A stretch of DNA of 10,602 bases from an uncultured Lachnospiraceae bacterium (GTDB lineage Bacteria; Bacillota; Clostridia; Lachnospirales; Lachnospiraceae). Position 1 is the first letter of the stretch. Each line of letters starts with the position of its first letter. Positions 1-7,600 of this stretch are shown here, one piece after another. The stretch spans positions 1 to 10,602 of the forward strand of contig CAJOLO010000043.1 of the NCBI GenBank assembly GCA_905235345.1, written 5' to 3'. The translations under genes were made by a program, and so were the position numbers. The notes under the pieces are model-generated. The model saw nothing but the letters and a program-made list of their open reading frames with translations, was not told the DNA's origin and did no database searches.

Positions 1-100
1 AATTTACCATTGACTGATCGAAAGCACTGAAATTAAGCTTAGATGGACATATAAGTATAACGTGTACCTTTGTACAACAGAATTGAGTAAAAAAGTAAGT
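1..100. other. Intergenic left edge, no gene seen
   Basis: All three plus frames that begin at the edge meet stop codons within the first 30 bases. On the minus strand no start codon here has a convincing ribosome binding site. There is a small perfect hairpin at 63-76 (TGTAC, four-base loop, GTACA). A very weak minus-strand promoter-like pair, TTGTAC then TTATAT 17 bases on, is present, but it is too poor to call. The stretch lies beyond the terminator of the minus-strand gene pair, so it is probably spacer before another transcription unit outside the window. Confidence 0.4.
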
Positions 101-145
101 AAAAAAAGAACGGCAGATATAAACATATTTACCCTTGCCGTTCTT
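101..145 (-). terminator. Rho-independent terminator of the dehydratase-like gene pair
   Basis: Read on the minus strand, a 10-bp stem AAGAACGGCA/TGCCGTTCTT (plus-strand arms 106-115 and 136-145, 20-base loop) runs into a T tract formed by the A run at 101-107. It lies about 40 bases past the stop codon at 185. Further A/T complementarity outside the stem could make it partly bidirectional, but the better U tract serves minus-strand transcripts. Confidence 0.85.
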
Positions 146-184
146 CTTTTCTTTTACTTGTATTTTTGATAACAGAATCCTGTA

Positions 185-1492
185 CTATCCTTCCCTTGCT
201 ACTGACAGCATCAGTTTGATACGGTTCTCCTGATTGACCTTTGTAGCCCCCGGGTCGTAATCTATAGGTACAATATTAGCCTGTGGATATATCTCCTTGA
301 CTTTTCTGATCATACCCTTACCAACAATATGATTAGGCAGGCAGCCAAATGGCTGGGCACAGATTATATTCTCATATCCTGACTCAGAAAGCTCCAACAT
401 CTCGGCAGTCAACAGCCAGCCCTCTCCCATCTTGTTGCCAAGTCCGACAACGCCGGTGATAAGCTGCTTGATGTGTGCATATTTTGATGGAGGAGTAAAG
501 TCACTGTACTTAGAAACACTATCATAAAGCATTCCCTCTAACATCTCGCAATACTTCATAAGTGCCTGCACAACCTTCTTCTTGGCAAGACTTCCTCCAT
601 AAAGATTAATATCCTCAATACGGTTGTCTATCTTGAACATCATGAAGCCCATTACTCCGGGAACCATGACCTCGCAGTCCTGATCAACTAAGAAATTCTC
701 CAGATCATTGTTCGCCATGGAGGAATACTTAACATATATCTCACCCACAACTCCAACCTTTGTCTTAGGCACCTTGTTAAGCTTGATCTTTGAAAAATCT
801 TCCACAATGGCACGCATATTCTTCTCCATGCCCTTAGGCGTATAGCCCTTTCTATGCCGGAACTGAGCCGAAAGCTCCTTTACCCACTTTGCGATAAGCT
901 CATCTGCCTCACCTTTATTAACCTCATATGAGCGAACCTGATTCTTAAGGAGCATGAACAGATCTCCGTATGTAAGTCCTATAAGCGCCTGGTATATCAT
1001 CTCCATTGTAAGCTTGAATCCACTGTTACTCTCAAGTCCTGACAGATTAAGTGAGATTACAGGTACATGACCTAAACCTGCTTTAACTAATGCTTTCCTA
1101 AGTAAATGAATGTAATTAGACGCACGACATCCACCACCTGTCTGAGTGATCATAAGTGCCACCTTATTGACATCATACTTGCCGCTTTGAAGTGCACTTA
1201 TCATCTGACCGATAACAAGGAGTGCCGGATAACAGGTATCATTATGAACATACTTAAGTCCGGTGTCCACCACCCTTCTGCCGGTATTCTTTAATAGAGC
1301 TACTTTATAGCCATTTTGCAGGAATACATTTCTCAAAAGTTTGAAATGTACAGGCAGCATATCAGGAATAAGAATTGTGTAATCCTTCTTCATTTCCTTG
1401 GTAAACTCAACACGACCGTCTTTAATACCTGCCTGATTTATTGAATCCGATAAATCATCCCTATCCAAAGAATTCTTCATCTCTTCACTCAT
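185..1492 (-). CDS. 2-hydroxyacyl-CoA dehydratase-like (HgdB/DUF2229-related) iron-sulfur protein
   Basis: This 435-residue product looks like the C-terminal third of the large activase/dehydratase-like proteins of anaerobic Clostridia. Conserved-looking blocks run in order: NDTCYPALLVIGQ (Cys87), TQTGGGCRASNY (Cys122), GVVGEIYVKYSS (about 247-258) with Cys273 nearby, CAQPFGCLPNHIVGKG (Cys378 and Cys384), and DYDPGATKVNQENR near the end. Several of these cysteines are candidates to hold a [4Fe-4S] or double-cubane cluster. The family's role is to accept a low-potential electron from an ATP-driven activase; the substrate here is unknown, and the CoA-thioester specificity implied by the family name is not demonstrated. 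The start at 1492 overlaps the stop of the upstream activase gene as ATGA, with a purine-rich GGGG site about 10 bases upstream, so translation is probably coupled. No signal peptide or membrane segment is visible, so it should be cytoplasmic. Family placement is firm, the reaction is not. Confidence 0.85.
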   Translation of the reverse strand: MSEEMKNSLDRDDLSDSINQAGIKDGRVEFTKEMKKDYTILIPDMLPVHFKLLRNVFLQNGYKVALLKNTGRRVVDTGLKYVHNDTCYPALLVIGQMISALQSGKYDVNKVALMITQTGGGCRASNYIHLLRKALVKAGLGHVPVISLNLSGLESNSGFKLTMEMIYQALIGLTYGDLFMLLKNQVRSYEVNKGEADELIAKWVKELSAQFRHRKGYTPKGMEKNMRAIVEDFSKIKLNKVPKTKVGVVGEIYVKYSSMANNDLENFLVDQDCEVMVPGVMGFMMFKIDNRIEDINLYGGSLAKKKVVQALMKYCEMLEGMLYDSVSKYSDFTPPSKYAHIKQLITGVVGLGNKMGEGWLLTAEMLELSESGYENIICAQPFGCLPNHIVGKGMIRKVKEIYPQANIVPIDYDPGATKVNQENRIKLMLSVAREG

Positions 1493-4422
1493 GCCGACTT
1501 TTCCCCTTTCTGTCCTGTCGCAGCGAACAAACTGCGAAGTCTTATCTTAACTGCACCTAAGTTAGTAATCTCATCTATCTTAATCTGTGTATATATTTTA
1601 TCCTTCTCTTCAAGAATACGCCTTACCTCATCTGTCGTAATCGCATCCACACCACATCCAAAGGATACAAGCTGAACAAGGTTAAGATCGGAATTACCTG
1701 AATCAGCAACATACTCTGCAGCCGCATACATTCTTGAATGATACATCCACTGATTAAGCACCTTGGTATTTACATGTTCTGCCATATCAGATACGGAATC
1801 TTCAGTCACTACCACTGCTCCGAGATCACATATCAGTTTACTGATTCCGTGATTAATCTCAGGATCAAGATGATACGGTCTTCCGGCAAGAACAATGACC
1901 GGTTTATTCTCACGACTTGCAATCCTAAGGTACTTTCTTCCTTCCATACGAACCAGCCTCATGTGCTTGTCATACTCCTCATAAGCATAATTGCAAGCCA
2001 TGGCTACATCTGAGAATTTCATCTTACCAAAATATTTCTCAAGTACCTTGTGGAACTTCTTTGTGAAATCCTTACGTCTGTGTATTCCAAGATATTCATA
2101 TATGAACTTCACATCACGAAGTGCCTTAACATTGGCCGACAACACCTCCGGATAATACGCAACTACAGGACAATTATAGTGATTGTCACCAAGTCCCTCA
2201 TCAAAATTATATGAAAGACACGGATAGAATATTGCATCAACATTCTCCTTGAGAAGTGCCTCTATATGTCCATGCATAAGCTTAGCCGGGAAGCACACCG
2301 TATCAGACGGTATCGTATGCTGTCCACTCAGGTAAAGACTTCTTGATGAATTCGGAGAAGTTACCACATTGAATCCCAACCTTGTAAACAATGTATACCA
2401 GAACGGAAGCAGTTCATACATATTAAGTCCCATAGGAATTCCGATAGTTCCTCTTGCTCTCTCCTTAGGAATGTCTGATCTTCTGTACTCATCAAGTAAA
2501 TGCAGCTTATACGCATACAGATCGTACTGTGGTCCTTCCGCCTTCTTCGCCGTCGGTTTATCGCAACGGTTACCGCTTATAAACCTTCTGCCATTATCGA
2601 ATATATTAATTGTCAATTTACAATGGTTGCTACATCCGTTACAAGTGGTCATCTTTATCTCATGGCTGAAATTCTTAAGTCCTTCCTGATCAAGCACCGT
2701 GCTCTTTCCTTTACTGTTCTCCATCGCATATAACGCACAGCCGTATGCTCCCATGATACCGGCCATCTCCGGTCTTACCACATCATGCCCTATCTCCTGC
2801 TCAAATGCACGAAGCACCGCATTGTTAAGGAATGTACCACCCTGCACAACGATGTGCTCGCCAAGCTGCTTGGCAGATGCTGCACGGATAACCTTATAAA
2901 GTGCATTCTTGACAACCGATATTGAAAGACCTGCTGATATATTCTCAATACTGGCACCATCCTTCTGTGCCTGCTTGACTGACGAGTTCATGAACACTGT
3001 ACATCTTGAACCCAGATCCACCGGCTTATCCGCGAAAAGTCCAAGCTTTGCAAAGTCCTCAATACCATATCCGAGTGCACCTGCAAATGTCTGCAGAAAA
3101 GAACCACACCCCGAAGAACAAGCCTCATTTAAGAAAATATTGTCTATGGCGTTGTTTCTGATCTGGAAACACTTTATATCCTGTCCGCCTATATCAATAA
3201 TGAAATCGACATCAGGCTGGAACTTCCTGGCAGCAGTAAAATGTGCCACTGTCTCCACGATACCGAAATCCACACCGAATGCATTCATTATCATCTCCTC
3301 GCCATAGCCTGTAACAGCCGATGACTGGATATGAATGTCAGGATACTGCTTATAAAGATCCTCTAAAAACTCCTTAATAATAGGCACCGGATTGCCACCG
3401 TTTGGAAGATATCGTGAACATAGAATATTGGCATCCTCATCAACCACAACTGCTTTAACCGTTGTAGAACCTGCATCGATTCCCAGAAATACGTGTCCCT
3501 CCAGTGTATCTACTTTCTTTATATGATCTGAATTTCTCTTGTGTCTTTCAACGAATTCATCATACTTTTCCTTAGATGTGAATAAAGGTTTACAGCTTGC
3601 ATATCCACCTGTTGCCGTATATCCGTCAATCTTCCTGATCAATTCATCTATATCGAATTCCTTGTTATCCTTCTTGAGTGCCGCACCCATAGCCACAAAG
3701 TACAGTGAATTCTCCGGTGCCACACCCTCCAGCTTCAAAGTCTTATCAAATGCTTTTCTAAGTTCTGATAAAAATGTAAGCGGTCCTCCAAGATATACCA
3801 CTTTACCCTCAATCTCACGTCCCTGTGCAAGACCTGCAATAGTCTGGTTCACAACCGCATAGAATATACTTGCGGCAATATCATTCTTCTGCGCCCCCTG
3901 ATTAAGAAGCGGTTGCACATCTGACTTTGCAAACACACCGCAACGACTGGCAATTGTATATATCTTTTCATAATTCTTTGCCGCCTCGTTCATATCACCG
4001 GCTTCCATATTAAGAAGCGTTGCCATCTGGTCAATAAACGCACCTGTACCTCCGGCACAAGAGCCATTCATTCTGACCTCAAGTCCGTCTGTTAGAAAAA
4101 GAATCTTTGCATCCTCACCGCCAAGCTCGATAACTACGTCCGTTCCCGGAATCATCTTGTTCACGGCAACTCTGGTAGCATATACCTCCTGCTCAAACGG
4201 GATGCCCAAAGTATCTGCAATACCCATTCCCGCTGAACCTGATATTGTAAGGTTCACTTTCTTCTCATCCGGAAATTTCTCTTTGATGTCAGAAAGCATA
4301 TGTACAGTTTTTTCCGTAATCTGCGAAAAATGTCTCTGGTAATCCTTGTAGACAATCTGATCATTATCATCCAATACCACACATTTCAGCGTCGTGGATC
4401 CCACATCCAAACCTATTCTCAT
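1489..4422 (-). CDS. Tandem BadF/HgdC-type activase ATPase with DUF2229 domain
   Basis: 977 residues, cytoplasmic, no membrane segment. Two ASKHA-fold activase modules lie in series. Module 1 (about 2-250) has DVGSTTLK, ELGGEDAK, NGSCAGGTG, SRCGVF and GGPL. Module 2 (about 311-567) has DAGSTTVK, DIGGQDIK, NEACSSGCG, SRCTVF and GGTFLNN. In the 2-hydroxyglutaryl-CoA dehydratase activator, a homodimer, one [4Fe-4S] cluster is held by two cysteines 39 residues apart in each subunit. Here Cys122/Cys161 and Cys435/Cys474 are both 39 apart, so the protein looks like a fused pseudo-dimer with one bridging cluster. The C-terminal part (from about 590) starts with a CNGCSNHC motif (594, 597, 601) and Cys620. 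It continues with a DUF2229-type region containing PSDTVCFPAKL, FYPCLSY, AGRPYHLDPEINHGI and FGCGVDA. It ends at NLGAVKIRLRS, where homologues I recall continue directly into the sequence now encoded by the next gene. The start is set at 4422: GAGGTG lies 5 bases upstream and the MRIGLDVGS beginning fits the family. An ATG at 4518 overlaps the promoter -10 box. Substrate unknown. Confidence 0.88.
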   Translation of the reverse strand: MRIGLDVGSTTLKCVVLDDNDQIVYKDYQRHFSQITEKTVHMLSDIKEKFPDEKKVNLTISGSAGMGIADTLGIPFEQEVYATRVAVNKMIPGTDVVIELGGEDAKILFLTDGLEVRMNGSCAGGTGAFIDQMATLLNMEAGDMNEAAKNYEKIYTIASRCGVFAKSDVQPLLNQGAQKNDIAASIFYAVVNQTIAGLAQGREIEGKVVYLGGPLTFLSELRKAFDKTLKLEGVAPENSLYFVAMGAALKKDNKEFDIDELIRKIDGYTATGGYASCKPLFTSKEKYDEFVERHKRNSDHIKKVDTLEGHVFLGIDAGSTTVKAVVVDEDANILCSRYLPNGGNPVPIIKEFLEDLYKQYPDIHIQSSAVTGYGEEMIMNAFGVDFGIVETVAHFTAARKFQPDVDFIIDIGGQDIKCFQIRNNAIDNIFLNEACSSGCGSFLQTFAGALGYGIEDFAKLGLFADKPVDLGSRCTVFMNSSVKQAQKDGASIENISAGLSISVVKNALYKVIRAASAKQLGEHIVVQGGTFLNNAVLRAFEQEIGHDVVRPEMAGIMGAYGCALYAMENSKGKSTVLDQEGLKNFSHEIKMTTCNGCSNHCKLTINIFDNGRRFISGNRCDKPTAKKAEGPQYDLYAYKLHLLDEYRRSDIPKERARGTIGIPMGLNMYELLPFWYTLFTRLGFNVVTSPNSSRSLYLSGQHTIPSDTVCFPAKLMHGHIEALLKENVDAIFYPCLSYNFDEGLGDNHYNCPVVAYYPEVLSANVKALRDVKFIYEYLGIHRRKDFTKKFHKVLEKYFGKMKFSDVAMACNYAYEEYDKHMRLVRMEGRKYLRIASRENKPVIVLAGRPYHLDPEINHGISKLICDLGAVVVTEDSVSDMAEHVNTKVLNQWMYHSRMYAAAEYVADSGNSDLNLVQLVSFGCGVDAITTDEVRRILEEKDKIYTQIKIDEITNLGAVKIRLRSLFAATGQKGEKSA

Positions 4423-4427
4423 TGTGA

Positions 4428-4433
4428 CACCTC
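4428..4433 (-). promoter_or_regulatory. Ribosome binding site fixing the activase start
   Basis: On the minus strand GAGGTG lies five bases before the ATG at 4420-4422. No comparable site precedes the in-frame ATG 96 bases upstream (4516-4518). This site therefore decides the start of the 977-residue protein. Confidence 0.75.
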
Positions 4434-4516
4434 GTTTTCTTAAATGTATATTTACAAAATTGTGATTTATGTCTTTTCTTTTGATATTGCAGCCCATATC
4501 TACAGGCAACAGACAC

Positions 4517-4545
4517 ATTCTAACGCAATTTTTTTATTTTAGCAA
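4517..4545 (-). promoter_or_regulatory. Sigma-A-type promoter for the activase/dehydratase-like pair
   Basis: Minus strand: TTGCTA (4540-4545, four of six bases match the -35 consensus), a 17-base A/T-rich spacer, then TAGAAT (4517-4522, five of six match the -10 consensus). Transcription would begin near 4510 and give a 5' leader of roughly 88 bases before the chosen start. It separates this pair from the RND operon upstream, although read-through from that operon is also possible. Confidence 0.6.
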
Positions 4546-4587
4546 GTCCATTTTCTGGTATATGAACCCTGACCGGTATCAGTTTGT

Positions 4588-4614
4588 AACAGTTCACCCG
4601 TAAGCTTAACTGTT
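4588..4614. repeat. Hairpin between RND gene and activase promoter
   Basis: A perfect 7-bp inverted repeat, AACAGTT/AACTGTT, with a 13-base loop lies 8 bases past the RND stop codon. It has no U tract on either strand, so it is not a standard intrinsic terminator. It may protect the 3' end of the mRNA or act as a weak pause site. No other terminator is visible between the RND gene and the next promoter. Confidence 0.4.
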
Positions 4615-4621
4615 GCTCTGA

Positions 4622-7600
4622 CTATCTCTGTTCTTCCTTATCACCGATCACAGTTATGTCAACCAATTCAATCTCTGATACCGTTTCCGTACTACCGAAA
4701 CCTGTTTCTTCCGATGATATATCAACATCACTTAATGTATCTGCCTCATCCGCTCCTGTTTCATGTAACGAATTATCTTCACCTGCAATCTTTTTATCCT
4801 TATTAAACAGTTCATAAATACAAGGCACAACAATAAGTGTAAGCAGTGTACCATATATAAGTCCTCCGATAACAACCAATGCCATCGGCTGTGCCATATC
4901 CGCACCCATTCCGATTCCCGCTGCCATTGTGGAAAGTCCAAGGATTGTAGTAAGCGCTGTCATGACTATAGGACGAAGACGGTTCCTGCCGGTAAGCACT
5001 ATTGCATCACGGATTAACATTCCATCATTCTCTCGAAGCTGGTTCACGCTGTCCACGAACACTATACCGTTGTTAACGATGATACCCGCCAGCATTACCA
5101 TACCGACCATAGCAATTATACTTACATCCTTGCCTGCCAGATATAACGCAGCAAATCCGCCTGTAAATGCCAACGGTAACGTAAACAGAATAATAAACGG
5201 ACTCTTAAGTGACTGGAACTGTGCCACCATAATAAGATACATGAACGCAATAGCCAGTACCAACATGAGCATTACCTGTCCGAGAGCTTCCATTACGGTC
5301 TCATTTTCTCCGTCATAGGAAATGGAATAGCCCGTTGGAAGAGACATGCTGTTCACAAGCTTTGTAACTTCGTTAGACACTGCCGTAGTTGTATAACCAT
5401 CCTTTACCTGTCCGGTAACCGTGATATATCTCACCTGATCAAGACGATTGATTGAAGATAGTGAATTCGCATCTTTGACCTCTGCCAGCTTACTTACCTT
5501 TACCTTCTTCTCCTCTTCACCCTGTTTTCCATCCAGCTCAATATTCTCTATATCTTTCAGGCTGTATGATTCACTGTCTTCAAGCTTAACATACACAGGA
5601 TAGTCCTTGCTGTCTGTTGTAAGTGTTGTTGCCGTCGTACTGTCAGCCAGCTTTTTCTGAACCTCCTGATAGACCTGGGCAACCGTGAGTCCATATGATG
5701 CCGCCTTAGCCTTATCTACCACCATTCTATACTCCGGTGTTGACTCCTCGAGACCATTATCTATATCCGTAAGACCGTCTACCTCGGTAAGCTTTTCTCC
5801 CACCTGCTCTGCTATCTCCTCTAATTTGTCAAGTTCCTTACCCTTAACCTGTATAACGATACCGGATGCAGATAATGCGCTCATATCCATTGATGAAGCC
5901 GACACTGATATCTCACACGGAAAATCTTTGGTCTTTTCAGTGATCATATCTGCAATTTCTTCGTTGGTATGTGTCTTATCCTCTTTACATTCTATATAAT
6001 ATGAAACTGTAGTTATATCATCATTGGAGCCTAATCCCACCATAGACATTCCACTTCCTCCAAGGATGGCACCAACAGTTTCTATATCATCAATTTCCAG
6101 AACCGTATCAATAATCTTATCTGACATCTCCGCTGTTTCTGCCAATGTCTTTGTCTCCTCAGGCATGGTAAGAGTCATCTCCATCTGAGGAGAATCCATA
6201 TCAGGGAAAAATGAGAATCCGCTGCTAATCTCCACAAGCGTCATTCCCACAAACAATGCCAATGCAATAAATAACACCGCCAGCTTGTGGTTTAGTATTC
6301 CCGGAAGAAGCTTCGCATACAGATTACTAATACGATTTATCAGCTTATTCTCTTTCTCCGATACCTTATTGAAGGACCTTGATGCCACCATCGGAACAAA
6401 TGTTATTGCAACTATAAGACTGGCAAACAGTGAATATGCAATGGTAAGTCCCATATCCGTAAATAACTGTTTTGTGATTCCGCTTGTAAATACGATTGGC
6501 ATAAACACGCAGACCGTTGTAAGTGTTGATGCCGTTATAGCACCCACCACCTGATTGGCACCCTGTATTGCCGCATCCTTTACCGAATATCCTTCATTTC
6601 TTAAACGGTATATATTCTCGATAACCACAATGGAGTTATCCACTAACATTCCGACGCCAAGTGCCAGACCGGAAAGAGAGATAACATTAAGCGTAACTCC
6701 TGAGAAATACATCAATACCACTGCAAACACAACAGAGACCGGAATAGACACTGCGATAATTCCCGTCGGTCTTATATCCTTTAAGAACAGAAGAAGAATA
6801 AGCACTGCAAGACCCGCACCGAATAACAGGTTCTGTATAACCGAATTACTTACAAGATCAATATATATACCCTGATCCATAAGCATAGTAAATGATACCG
6901 AATCATCATTGTCCTTAATCTTTTCAAACTCCTTCTTGAGTCTGTCCGAAACTTCCTTTGTTGAATATTCATTCTGTTTTGCTATTGAAAGAACAATTCC
7001 CGGATTATCATTAACACGTGTATAAAGCTTTTCACTGTCATTTTCCACAAACACATCGGCTACATCCGAAAGTTTTATCGGATCAACGCCATCCATATTC
7101 ATATCAAGAAGAACAAAGTCAGACAGGCTCTCCACATCGTCAAACTTCTCACCAACACGCACCAGATAGTCCACATCATCCTCGGTCACATATCCTGCCG
7201 GATAGTCAAAGTTCTGTGCCGTAAGTATTCCCTTGATCAACTCATCCGTAATGATCGTATTAAGGTCTGCTCCCTCATAAGCCGCATCCTTGGCATCTTT
7301 AAGATTATCTTCCTGGGTTTCTAACTCCTTCTCTCCCTGTGAGATCTCCGCCTTTGCGGCAGCCATCTCCACATTGGTCTCATTTTCTTTCTCTTTTAAC
7401 TGCGTATATCCTTTATCAAGCTCCTTTTTGCCGGAGTTTATCTTCTTTTCCGCTTTTGCAAGATCACTCTTCCCTTTAGCTATTTTCGTAAGTCCGTCAT
7501 CCAATTGTGTAAGAGATGACTGGAGCATGGTAATATAAGCAGGAAGCGTAGCAAATGTCAGTGAATTTCCCTCAGCGTCTTTCTGTTCTGCCAGCTTCTC

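Noticed and set aside
1486..1500. Frameshifted or broken single gene
   Set aside because: Both parts have family-typical ends, a proper ATGA overlap and a plausible ribosome binding site, so two coupled genes explain it better.
4423..4518. Longer version of the activase starting at the ATG at 4516-4518, 32 residues upstream
   Set aside because: That ATG overlaps the predicted -10 box (4517-4522), has no ribosome binding site, and the extra residues do not resemble the family. The ATG at 4422 has GAGGTG five bases upstream and starts directly at the conserved MRIGLDVGS.
4588..4614. Intrinsic terminator for the RND operon
   Set aside because: The 7-bp hairpin has no following U tract on either strand, so I list it only as a hairpin.
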